DNA of 64,000 nucleotides, taken from contig PGXL01000007.1 in assembly GCA_002839095.1 (NCBI GenBank), positions 1-64,000 of the forward strand, written 5' to 3'. This stretch comes from Tenericutes bacterium HGW-Tenericutes-2 (GTDB taxonomy: Bacteria; Bacillota_I; Bacilli_A; Acholeplasmatales; Acholeplasmataceae). The notes under the pieces were generated by a model. The model was given only the letters and a program-made list of their open reading frames with translations. It did not search any database and had not been told where the DNA came from. Both the position numbers and the translations under genes were made by a program. Below are positions 42,666-50,966 of the stretch, piece after piece (position 1 is the first letter of the stretch; every line of letters starts with the position of its first letter).

Positions 42666-43059
42666 TTCATATCTATTAACAAAAGGGACCTATTTTATAG
42701 GAGACCCTGCAATCATGATTAAAAAAACAGATGAAGGCGACAAATTGATAACAACGCTTTGGGATTTGTTTTACAAGGATATGAACAAATTCCAGAAACT
42801 TACAATTGATAACGTAACAATCATTATCACAAGAACAGCAGAGGGTGATGGATTATATGGAGATGTTGGAACTGATACCGGAACGATATGCATTCTAAGA
42901 CTTGAAGATATCCAAAATGATGTAAGATTTAATGCAAATACGACCCTACATGGATGTCACTACTTAAAAGTATTATCAGAAGAAGCAGTTACAGTTAAAG
43001 ACTTTAACATTTATTTTGATAGTGGATACCAAGTCATCACAAATTCTGACACTGAATGA
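42658..43059 (+). CDS. Hypothetical protein of 133 residues
   Basis: A soluble protein with no signal peptide. It starts SSSYLLTKGTYFIGDPAIM; the G-x-Y-x-I-G-D-P opening is seen in unassigned bacterial and phage proteins. One other notable run is GDGLYGDVGTDTGTICIL. I cannot give a function. It overlaps the nuclease gene by 8 bp and has AGAGGA before the ATG, so it is co-expressed with the nuclease and could protect the cytoplasm or modulate it. That is a guess from position only. Confidence 0.6.
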   Translation: MSSSYLLTKGTYFIGDPAIMIKKTDEGDKLITTLWDLFYKDMNKFQKLTIDNVTIIITRTAEGDGLYGDVGTDTGTICILRLEDIQNDVRFNANTTLHGCHYLKVLSEEAVTVKDFNIYFDSGYQVITNSDTE

Positions 43060-43071
43060 AAAAATACGAAG

Positions 43072-43088
43072 AGCCCTATGGGCTTTTT
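43072..43088 (+). terminator. Terminator of the nuclease unit
   Basis: AGCCC and GGGCT form a 5-bp GC-rich stem with a TAT loop and five T residues. Confidence 0.8.
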
Positions 43089-43171
43089 GTACGAAATGTG
43101 ATTATTTAACGATTACTATTTAATTCAATAGCATTATATGTTATATTTTTCTATGTAGAGGATGTGTTTTT

Positions 43172-44908
43172 ATGAAGATGATCTTAAGATTAGTCAAACC
43201 TTATTGGCGAATGCTCACCATTTCTTTGACTTTTAAGTCTGTTGGTGCACTTGCTGATTTATTTTTGCCTTGGCTAATTGCTTATATGATCGATACTGAA
43301 ATTCCTAGACTTCAAGGGGATTCCACACCTAATTTGAATAGCTTATATATACTTGGTGGTTGGATGGTTTTAATCGCCTTTTTAGGCTTATATTTAAACG
43401 TAGCTGCGAATAGAAAAGCAGAAATGATTGCTGCTTTATCGGTAAAAGGTCTTAGACATGACCTGTTTTCTAAGATTGAAAGATTATCAGCAAATCAAGT
43501 GGATCAAATTACTAGACCATCATTAATTTCAAGAATGACCACAGATACCTATAATATGTATAATGCAACTGCATCGATGCAACGCTTGGGTGTCCGTGCT
43601 CCAGTTCTTTTAATTGGTGGAGTATTGATGTCACTTTTACTCGATCCATTACTCACATTAATCATGGTTGCTATCCTACCTTTGATTACAGTTATTGTCT
43701 ATTTCACATCAAGAAAAGGGATTCCACTCTATAAGAAGAGTCAAGGATATGTAGATTTACTCGTTAGAAAGCTAAGGGAATATATCACAGGAGCGAGAGT
43801 GGTTCGCGCATTATCAATGAGCGAACATGAAATGAATGCTTTTGATGAAGCCAATCAAAATACTGTTGATGCAGAGCTAAAAGCTAATATTACGATGGCT
43901 AAAATCAATCCAATGATGAATACAGTCATGAACATCGGTTTAGTGCTTGTTTTAGTAGCTGGTGCATATCGAATAGCAGAAGGTCAAACAGAAATTGGTA
44001 AAATCATGGCCTTCGTTACCTATTTTACAATTATTTTGAATGCGATGATGAGCATTACACGAGTCTTTGTACTCGCTTCAAGAGCAACAGCTTCAGCAGA
44101 GCGTATTGATGAAGTCCTAGATATGCCAGTTGATATGGTAGATGGTATTGAACTCATCGAAAAGAATCCATCTTTACCAATTATTGAATTTAGAAATGTC
44201 TATTTTTCCTATAACCAAAAGGAAAGTAACCTTAAAAATATAAGTTTTAAATTATACCAAGGTCAAACCCTAGGAATCATTGGAGCGACTGGATCAGGTA
44301 AAACCACAATTATTAATCTACTCATGCGTTTTTATGATGTAGATTCAGGATCTATTCTATTCTTTGGAAAGAACATTAAAGATATTTCACAAAATGATTT
44401 GAGAAAGAGAATCGGTGTCGTTTTTCAAAACGATTTAATTTTCGCAGATTCTATATTTGGAAATATTCAATTCAATCGTAATGCAATTACAGATGAAGAC
44501 ATTGAAACAGCAACACGTGTTGCTCAAGCGGAATTTATCTATGAAAAAGCAAATGAAATGAATCATCAAATGGCTCAAAAAGGTATGAATCTTTCAGGTG
44601 GTCAAAAGCAAAGAGTGTTAATTGCAAGAGCTGTTGCTGGTAAACCAGATATTATGGTTTTAGATGATGCATCATCAGCATTGGATTATAAAACAGACAT
44701 GAACATGAGAAAATCCTTAAAAAAGGAATTGAAAGATACAACCATGATTATTATTGCTCAACGAATTTCTAGCTTAAGGGATTCTGATTTAATTCTTCTA
44801 ATTGAAGATGGAGAAATTCTTGATTCAGGTACACATCAAAAACTTATGGAAACATCAGAAATGTATCAAGAAATAGCTTACTACCAATTAGGGGGTGAGC
44901 AAAAATGA
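43172..44908 (+). CDS. ABC exporter half-transporter A (degenerate ATP site)
   Basis: A 578-residue type IV ABC exporter: six membrane helices (about 15-310) and an ATPase domain (about 330-578). Walker A is GATGSGKTT and the signature LSGGQKQRV is canonical. Walker B reads IMVLDDASS, with Asp where the catalytic Glu should be, and the switch loop is IIAQRIS, with Gln for His. It overlaps subunit B by ATGA. This asymmetry matches heterodimers such as BmrCD and TM287/288, where one site does not turn over. The pair likely exports drugs or lipids. Confidence 0.9.
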   Translation: MKMILRLVKPYWRMLTISLTFKSVGALADLFLPWLIAYMIDTEIPRLQGDSTPNLNSLYILGGWMVLIAFLGLYLNVAANRKAEMIAALSVKGLRHDLFSKIERLSANQVDQITRPSLISRMTTDTYNMYNATASMQRLGVRAPVLLIGGVLMSLLLDPLLTLIMVAILPLITVIVYFTSRKGIPLYKKSQGYVDLLVRKLREYITGARVVRALSMSEHEMNAFDEANQNTVDAELKANITMAKINPMMNTVMNIGLVLVLVAGAYRIAEGQTEIGKIMAFVTYFTIILNAMMSITRVFVLASRATASAERIDEVLDMPVDMVDGIELIEKNPSLPIIEFRNVYFSYNQKESNLKNISFKLYQGQTLGIIGATGSGKTTIINLLMRFYDVDSGSILFFGKNIKDISQNDLRKRIGVVFQNDLIFADSIFGNIQFNRNAITDEDIETATRVAQAEFIYEKANEMNHQMAQKGMNLSGGQKQRVLIARAVAGKPDIMVLDDASSALDYKTDMNMRKSLKKELKDTTMIIIAQRISSLRDSDLILLIEDGEILDSGTHQKLMETSEMYQEIAYYQLGGEQK

Positions 44909-46686
44909 TGTATGCAGGAAAACAGGGCAGAGGTAAAAATGATGGCTCTGATAAAGCAAGAAATACCAAATATGTATTAAAAAGACTTTGGAGTTACTTA
45001 TATTTCTATAAGGGCAAGCTTGCCTTAGCAATCTTCTTAACGATTATCGCCAACGCATTATCACTTGTTGGTCCATATTTAACAGGTAGAACCATTTCAG
45101 CAATGGAAGGCGGAGTTAATTTTGAGCTCGTATTCTTCTTTGCTGGTTTAATGATTTTCTTCTATCTTTTAAGCTCACTATTAAGCTATCTCTTAGCGGT
45201 CGCTATGACAAAGATATCTCAAAGTGTTGTTTATAAGATGAGAAAAGACCTATTTGAAAAGCTAAATAAAGTATCTATTTCTTATTTTGATAGAAATCAA
45301 ACAGGAGATATTATATCTAAAATGAGCTATGACATAGATACCATCAACACCTCACTAGCAAATGATGTGATCTCCATCTTTACATCCATTATTACAGTTA
45401 CCATATCATTTGTCATGATGCTCATCATGTCACCAATCCTCGTATTGGTATTCGTTCTAACTATTCCAATATCAGTCATTATCACTAGAGTATTATCCAA
45501 AATTGTAAAAAAGAAATATCGATTAAGAAATCAAAAGCTAGGTGAGCTCAACGGGTTTGCTGAAGAAATGATCACAGGACAAAGAACGATTCAATCCTAT
45601 GTTCAAGAAGAGTCAATTCTTCATAAGTTTGATGAAATCAATGATGCAGCAGCAACTGCATCCTATGAAGCAGGCTACTATTCAACAGCAGTCGGACCAT
45701 CTGTTAACTTTGTATCTAACTTATCTGTAGCCTTAGTTGGTGTCTTTGGTGGTATCCTCTATTTCTTTGGTTCTATAGATATAGGAAAGCTTGCTAGCTT
45801 TACCCTATATTCAAGAAGATTCTCCGGACCAATTAATCAGATGTCAAATATTATCGCAGATATTCAAAGTGCACTTGCAGCCTCTGAGCGTGTATTCAAC
45901 GTCCTTGATCAACCAGATGAACCAAAGGATATTGAAAATGCAATCGATTATCAATATGCAGTAGGAGAAGTCGAATTTAAGGATGTTTCATTTAGCTATG
46001 TTGAAAATACTCCAGTATTGTCACGTGTATCATTTAAAGCTCCAAAGGGTAGTGTAATTGCTATTGTTGGACCAACAGGAGCAGGAAAAACTACATTAGT
46101 AAATCTATTAATGCGCTTCTATGACGTCCAAGAAGGCGATATTATAATCGATGGCAATCCAACAAGGAGCCTAACAAGAAAGAGTCTTAGAACTGCATTT
46201 TCAATGGTCTTGCAGGATACTTGGATCTTCCATGGCACTGTATTTGAAAACATCGCATATGGAAATGGAGATGTCAGTCGAATTGAAGTGGAAGAAGCTG
46301 CTAAAAAGGCTAGAATCCATTCCTTTATTGCACATCTACCAAATGGCTATGACACCATCTTAACCGATGAAGGGATTAACATCTCTAAGGGTCAAAAACA
46401 GCTACTAGTCATCGCAAGAGCGATTCTATCTAAAACGAAGATGCTCATTCTTGATGAAGCGACCTCCAATGTAGATACACATACTGAAGTTCAAATCCAA
46501 AAAGCAATGCTCGCACTGATGGAAAATAAGACAACTTTCGTCATTGCACATCGCTTATCAACGATTCAAAACGCTGATTTAATACTTGTTGTAAATGATG
46601 GAAACATCATAGAACAGGGCACACATAGTGAGTTATTGGAGAAGAAAGGCTTTTATAATGAACTTTATCAAAGTCAATTTGTGTAA
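44905..46686 (+). CDS. ABC exporter half-transporter B (catalytic ATP site)
   Basis: A 593-residue partner of the previous half, with the same fold. Walker A GPTGAGKTT, Walker B LILDEATS and the switch-loop His in VIAHRLST are all intact. The signature is ISKGQKQLL instead of LSGGQ, so the degenerate site uses this weak signature while the good site uses subunit A's canonical one. The N-terminal 20 residues are charged. It begins in the upstream stop codon after GGGGGTGA. Confidence 0.9.
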   Translation: MMYAGKQGRGKNDGSDKARNTKYVLKRLWSYLYFYKGKLALAIFLTIIANALSLVGPYLTGRTISAMEGGVNFELVFFFAGLMIFFYLLSSLLSYLLAVAMTKISQSVVYKMRKDLFEKLNKVSISYFDRNQTGDIISKMSYDIDTINTSLANDVISIFTSIITVTISFVMMLIMSPILVLVFVLTIPISVIITRVLSKIVKKKYRLRNQKLGELNGFAEEMITGQRTIQSYVQEESILHKFDEINDAAATASYEAGYYSTAVGPSVNFVSNLSVALVGVFGGILYFFGSIDIGKLASFTLYSRRFSGPINQMSNIIADIQSALAASERVFNVLDQPDEPKDIENAIDYQYAVGEVEFKDVSFSYVENTPVLSRVSFKAPKGSVIAIVGPTGAGKTTLVNLLMRFYDVQEGDIIIDGNPTRSLTRKSLRTAFSMVLQDTWIFHGTVFENIAYGNGDVSRIEVEEAAKKARIHSFIAHLPNGYDTILTDEGINISKGQKQLLVIARAILSKTKMLILDEATSNVDTHTEVQIQKAMLALMENKTTFVIAHRLSTIQNADLILVVNDGNIIEQGTHSELLEKKGFYNELYQSQFV

Positions 46687-46710
46687 ATAAAACTTTATTG
46701 CTTGAATTCC

Positions 46711-46739
46711 TTGTAATTCTTAAATCAGTTGTGTATAAT
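46711..46739 (+). promoter_or_regulatory. Cold-shock gene promoter
   Basis: TTGTAA at 46711-46716 and TATAAT at 46734-46739 are 17 bp apart. The leader is only about 40 bases, shorter than classical cspA leaders. Confidence 0.78.
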
Positions 46740-46785
46740 GTAAATAGGCATTAAGTTGTCAAGTAAATATTAAAGGAGTATCGTA

Positions 46786-46983
46786 ATGAAAGGCGTAGTA
46801 AAATGGTTTGACGCTGACAAGGGATATGGATTTATCTCATCAGCTGAAGGTAAGGACATTTTTGTACACTTTAGTGCAATTCAAACTGAAGGTTACAAAA
46901 CATTAGCAGAAGGCGACCAAGTAGAATTTGATGTTAAAAACGGCGACCGCGGACAACAAGCGGCTAACGTAGTTAAAGTTTAA
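46786..46983 (+). CDS. Cold-shock protein, CspA family
   Basis: A 65-residue single OB-fold that binds single-stranded RNA and DNA. RNP1 is KGYGFIS and RNP2 is [14 protein letters not shown] precedes its ATG. It is transcribed alone and is followed by a GC-rich hairpin. Confidence 0.96.
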   Translation: MKGVVKWFDADKGYGFISSAEGKDIFVHFSAIQTEGYKTLAEGDQVEFDVKNGDRGQQAANVVKV

Positions 46984-46997
46984 TTTCCAAAAGGTAT

Positions 46998-47017
46998 GGG
47001 GACTCGCAAGGGTCCCC
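46998..47017 (+). terminator. Hairpin after the cold-shock gene
   Basis: GGGGAC (46998-47003) pairs with GTCCCC (47012-47017). The T-run after it is weak, so termination efficiency is uncertain. Confidence 0.65.
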
Positions 47018-47091
47018 CTTCTATTTGTTTGGATATAGATTCAGACACAAGTTTGACACGATTATATTAAATCGTGTTTTTCTTTTATCTA

Positions 47092-47121
47092 TTGTCTATG
47101 ATAGCGCTTTTATGTTATAAT
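47092..47121 (+). promoter_or_regulatory. Fic gene promoter
   Basis: TTGTCT at 47092-47097 and TATAAT at 47116-47121 have 18-bp spacing. Confidence 0.65.
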
Positions 47122-47148
47122 ATGCTTAAAGATGGGAGCGTTGATAAT

Positions 47149-47877
47149 ATGGAGAAAGATCTATTAGAGGTAGAGTGCCAGCATCTAGCTAACGTAGTTA
47201 AGGAATCAGACCCAAAACAAATTGAAGAGGTCGAAAAGAGATTTGCCTTAGTCTACACTTATGATGCTGTTGGTATGGTAGGACAAAATAGAATTCCTTA
47301 TGAGGACGTAAAACGACTCAGCCAAGCGAAAGCTCTACTCGGTTATAGCGAAAGAGAACAAAAGGAAATACTAAATCATCTAAAAGCTTTTGAATTTATT
47401 AAAAAAGAAGCAAAAGAAAAAATTCCATTTACAGAAGAAAAAATGAAAGACATGCATGAGATTTTGGTAGAAGGTATTTTCCAAGGTGGCGTTTATCGTA
47501 ATGTAAACATCAATATATTTGGAGCTGAACACCAACCACCAGATTATGTCAAAGTATATGATAGAATGTCTAAGTTCTTTAGAAATCTTGAACACTTTGA
47601 AGGAACAACTCTTGAAAAAGCGACATATGCACATGCAAGTATCGCTAAGATTCATCCATTTGTTGATGCGAATGGTAGACTCGCTAAGCTTGCCTTAAAT
47701 TATTTCTTAATGGTAGATAATTACTTACCCATTTCAATTCCGTTGGAACAACGTGAAGCATATATAGAACATCTTGAGGCCTTTAAACAAGAGAAGGATT
47801 TAAAGCCACTTGTTCACTTTTTTAAAGGACTTTTAATCAAACGCTATGAAGAAGTTTTAAAAGAACTAGATTTATGA
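47149..47877 (+). CDS. Fic-domain protein (AMP transferase family)
   Basis: A 242-residue protein. The Fic core motif is HPFVDANGRLAK (169-180): the catalytic His and the DxNGR anion loop are present, with Ala for the first Gly and Lys for the last Arg. An N-terminal helical part precedes it (NHLKAF near 76-81). Where class II Fic proteins carry the inhibitory S-x-x-I-E-G-N helix this has VGMVGQN (41-47), lacking both the Ser and the blocking Glu. So self-inhibition may be lost or different. GGGAG precedes ATG 47149; upstream ATGs overlap the -10 box. It stands alone, without an obvious antitoxin. Confidence 0.88.
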   Translation: MEKDLLEVECQHLANVVKESDPKQIEEVEKRFALVYTYDAVGMVGQNRIPYEDVKRLSQAKALLGYSEREQKEILNHLKAFEFIKKEAKEKIPFTEEKMKDMHEILVEGIFQGGVYRNVNINIFGAEHQPPDYVKVYDRMSKFFRNLEHFEGTTLEKATYAHASIAKIHPFVDANGRLAKLALNYFLMVDNYLPISIPLEQREAYIEHLEAFKQEKDLKPLVHFFKGLLIKRYEEVLKELDL

Positions 47878-47899
47878 GTGCGCAAGCACTCTTTTTTTT
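47876..47899 (+). terminator. Fic gene terminator
   Basis: GAGTGC and GCACTC form a 6-bp stem with a GCAA tetraloop followed by eight T residues. It begins at the Fic stop codon. Confidence 0.9.
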
Positions 47900-47949
47900 A
47901 TTTTCAGTAGTTTTTCCTGTTTTATGATAAAATAGATAAAGGTGATACT

Positions 47950-48792
47950 ATGGACTTAAAGATTGGTGAAATCAATCATTTGATTGTAAATAGAAAGACA
48001 GATATTGGATACATGCTTGATTCAGAAGAGGATCAAGTCTTTTTGCATAATAATGAAAGCCTACATCAGGAATTGAAGCCAGGCCAAGAAGTGGATGCTT
48101 TTCTTTATTTTGATAATAAAGGAAGACTTGCTGCTACTTTAAAAATGCCTTATATCACTGTAACGAACCCAGGATTTCTTACTGTCAGTGATGTTCATGA
48201 ATCCTTAGGTGTCTTCTTGGACATGGGAATTGCTAAAGAGCTTTTATTATCACATGAAGACCTACCCTTTGACCATTCAGAATGGCCGCAAGTCGGTGAT
48301 ATCTTATTTATTACCGTCAAGGTGAAGGGAAAATTGGTTGCTAAAATATCATCCAAGGAAGAGGTTAAGATTAAACCTGAACATGAGCTTAATCTTAAGG
48401 AAGCAGTGCTTGCAAGAGTACAAAAAATAGGTAGAGAAGGTATCAATCTTTTAACTAGAGATGGACATTGGATATTCGTTCATCATTCCATGGTTAAAGA
48501 ACCTATTCGCTATGGACAAGAAGTCAGTGTAAAGGTCACTTATCATTCTGAAAAAGGATATACTGGATCCCTTGCCCCGCAAAAAGAAATTGCTATTTAT
48601 GAAGATGCGAATAACATCTTATCTTATATCATCAGAAAAGGTGAAATGGACCTAGATTCCAATTCTTCACCTGAAGATATTGATTTAATTTTCAACATGA
48701 GTAAAAAAGCATTTAAAAGAGCATTAGGTCATTTATATAAGGAGCGTAAAATTGATTTTGTCGATGGCAAAACAATTTTAGTGAAAAAGTAG
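47950..48792 (+). CDS. cvfB: S1-domain RNA-binding protein, CvfB/YitL family
   Basis: A 280-residue protein with three S1-like OB-folds and a C-terminal winged helix (MSKKAFKRALGHLYKERKI near 250-268). Staphylococcus CvfB affects virulence-gene expression; the Bacillus homologue is YitL. It presumably binds RNA. It shares one base with the next gene and so is co-translated with it. Confidence 0.88.
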   Translation: MDLKIGEINHLIVNRKTDIGYMLDSEEDQVFLHNNESLHQELKPGQEVDAFLYFDNKGRLAATLKMPYITVTNPGFLTVSDVHESLGVFLDMGIAKELLLSHEDLPFDHSEWPQVGDILFITVKVKGKLVAKISSKEEVKIKPEHELNLKEAVLARVQKIGREGINLLTRDGHWIFVHHSMVKEPIRYGQEVSVKVTYHSEKGYTGSLAPQKEIAIYEDANNILSYIIRKGEMDLDSNSSPEDIDLIFNMSKKAFKRALGHLYKERKIDFVDGKTILVKK

Positions 48793-49127
48793 TGAACGAA
48801 AAAGATCCATTTGAAAAATACGACAAATTGTTTGATGAACAAGATAAAAAGCATGATCAACAAGTCAAGGCATATAGAAAAGATTCTAAGATTGAGGATA
48901 ATCCTTCATTTGATAATCTTGAAAGAGATGAATATAACACAAATCATAGTCAATCTAAGGAAGCAAGTCAAGCTATAGGAATAGTTGTTTCCATCGTGGT
49001 TGGTATTGTCATCCTAAGAAATATGGTTATATCATCATCACCAACATTATTAGGTCGTATTATTCCAATTCTAATCATAATAGGTATTTCAAGTAGCATT
49101 TACAAATATTTTAAAAACAAAAGGTGA
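48792..49127 (+). CDS. Small membrane protein of unknown function
   Basis: A 111-residue protein: a charged, Lys/Asp-rich cytoplasmic part (1-60) and two membrane helices (about 62-80 and 87-105), ending in KNKR. It begins with GTG sharing a base with the cvfB stop. I do not recognise it. The gene runs into proS (5-base gap), so it lies in an operon with translation genes. Confidence 0.65.
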   Translation: MNEKDPFEKYDKLFDEQDKKHDQQVKAYRKDSKIEDNPSFDNLERDEYNTNHSQSKEASQAIGIVVSIVVGIVILRNMVISSSPTLLGRIIPILIIIGISSSIYKYFKNKR

Positions 49128-49132
49128 GTTCA

Positions 49133-50566
49133 ATGAGCAACAATAAAAAAATGAATGAAGCAGTCACATCTAGAGATGCTGATTTTGCACAATGGTATAC
49201 AGATTTATGTCTAAAAGCAGAGCTAATGGATTATAGTGAGGTCAAAGGCTTCATTATTTATCGTCCATATGGCTACGCAATTTGGGAAAATATTATGAAT
49301 TATTTGGATAGAAGATTTAAGGAAACAGATCATCAAAATGTTTACATGCCCTTAGTTATTCCTGAATCACTTTTCCAAAAAGAAAAGGATCATGTTGAAG
49401 GATTCGCTCCAGAAACAGCCATGATCACAACAACGGGTGTTGAAGAATTAACAGAAAGATTAATTATTAGACCTACATCAGAAACTTTATTTGGTGTACA
49501 CTATCAAAAAATTATTAATTCATACCGTGACCTACCTAAGCTATACAATCAATGGTGTAGTGTAGTACGCTGGGAAAAGACAACTCGTCCATTTTTAAGA
49601 GGCAAAGAATTTTTATGGCAAGAAGGTCATACTGCGCATGCCACTGAGGCTGAAGCTAGAAAAGAAACTCTTGATATCCTAGAAATTTATCGTAAGCTTG
49701 GGGAAGAGCTATTAGCAATTCCTTTCGTAACAGGCAGAAAAACAGAAAAAGAAAAATTTGCTGGAGCTGTTGAAACCTATTCCATCGAAGCATTAATGCA
49801 TGATGGACAAGCGCTACAATCAGGAACTACACATTATTTTGGTCAAGGCTTCGCAAAGGCGTTTGATATCAAATTTACAGATGAAAAGAACTCATTACAA
49901 TTCGTGCATCAAACATCTTGGGGAGTTTCTACACGTTTAATTGGTGCAGTTATTATGGTGCATGGTGATGATGAAGGGTTAGTCCTTCCTCCGTTAGTTG
50001 CACCTACACAAGTTGTTATTATTCCAATTCAATCTCAAAAGGAATCTGTTCAAATCGCTACAAAAACACTATTTGATCAGCTTAAAAAAGCTGGATTTAG
50101 AGTTTCAGTAGATGATTCTAGTAAATCACCTGGATGGAAGTTCTCAGAATATGAGATGAAGGGTGTTCCAGTTAGAATAGAAATTGGACCAAGAGATTTA
50201 GAAAGAAATGAAGTTACTTTAGTAACAAGAAATGATCGCACAAAACATGTAGTGAATTTAGATAACGTTTTAGGAATGCTTCCAGAAATTTTTAGAAACA
50301 TGCATGACACCATGTATAAAAAAGCAGTAGAGCACGTCAATAAGAATACCTATGAAGCAAAAACTTATGATGAATTTAAGGCATACATTCAAAAGGGTGG
50401 TTATGTTGCAATGAGTATTTCAGGAGAAGATGCTGAAATACAAATCAAAAAGGATACTACAGCAACTGCTAGAGTCATTCCATTTGAACAAAAAATCATT
50501 ACTGAACTATGCCCAGTTACTGGTAAAAAAGCAACCCAAACTGTTTGGTTTGCAAGAGCATATTAA
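49133..50566 (+). CDS. proS: Prolyl-tRNA synthetase (short, eukaryote/archaea-like type)
   Basis: A 477-residue class II synthetase. Class motifs: RPTSETLFG in motif 2 region, FLWQEGHTAH (motif 2), and GVSTRLIGAVIMVHGDDEGLVLPP near motif 3. The length and the missing editing insertion mark the type 3 ProRS typical of Mollicutes and some Firmicutes. The C-terminal zinc-like tail ends WFARAY. I start at ATG 49133, five bases after AAGGTGA; the GTG at 49124 is the alternative. Confidence 0.95.
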   Translation: MSNNKKMNEAVTSRDADFAQWYTDLCLKAELMDYSEVKGFIIYRPYGYAIWENIMNYLDRRFKETDHQNVYMPLVIPESLFQKEKDHVEGFAPETAMITTTGVEELTERLIIRPTSETLFGVHYQKIINSYRDLPKLYNQWCSVVRWEKTTRPFLRGKEFLWQEGHTAHATEAEARKETLDILEIYRKLGEELLAIPFVTGRKTEKEKFAGAVETYSIEALMHDGQALQSGTTHYFGQGFAKAFDIKFTDEKNSLQFVHQTSWGVSTRLIGAVIMVHGDDEGLVLPPLVAPTQVVIIPIQSQKESVQIATKTLFDQLKKAGFRVSVDDSSKSPGWKFSEYEMKGVPVRIEIGPRDLERNEVTLVTRNDRTKHVVNLDNVLGMLPEIFRNMHDTMYKKAVEHVNKNTYEAKTYDEFKAYIQKGGYVAMSISGEDAEIQIKKDTTATARVIPFEQKIITELCPVTGKKATQTVWFARAY

Positions 50567-50571
50567 CAAAA

Positions 50572-50597
50572 AAGAGTTAACCTTTTGGTTAGCTCTT
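50572..50597. terminator. Terminator shared by proS and yidD
   Basis: AAGAG-TAACC and GGTTA-CTCTT form a 10-bp stem with one mismatch and a TTTT loop, between convergent genes. T and A runs are present on the two sides. Confidence 0.8.
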
Positions 50598-50831
50598 CTT
50601 ATTTTTTATTTTCACTTTTTTTTCAGGAACTGGATCATATTTTGGTTTAAATAGCGGATTACATGTTAATATCCTTTTCGTAGTTAAAAGAGACGCCTTA
50701 ACAAAGTTAAAGCGAACATAACACTCCTTTGCATATGCTGAACATGTGGGTGTATGTCTACACTTATGATTACTGTTCGGAGAGATATCTCTTTGGTACC
50801 ATTCAATTAAAGAAATTGCTAATTTTTTCAT
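50589..50831 (-). CDS. yidD: Membrane protein insertion efficiency factor YidD
   Basis: An 80-residue basic protein that assists YidC-mediated insertion of membrane proteins. Signatures: LIEWYQRDISPNS, then the HTPTCSAYAKECY cysteine block. The lysine-rich tail KKVKIKNKKS is longer than in many homologues. It is a one-gene leftward unit; its end overlaps the proS terminator. Confidence 0.93.
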   Translation of the reverse strand: MKKLAISLIEWYQRDISPNSNHKCRHTPTCSAYAKECYVRFNFVKASLLTTKRILTCNPLFKPKYDPVPEKKVKIKNKKS

Positions 50832-50966
50832 GTTTTCACCGCTTATATTATAGCATATTCCTACAGTTATGTTAAATTAACAAAATTATAACAAAACAAT
50901 TTGAGTCATATAAAAATATGATATAATTAAGATATAGAATATGAAAACGATTACAGGAGGTCAAGG

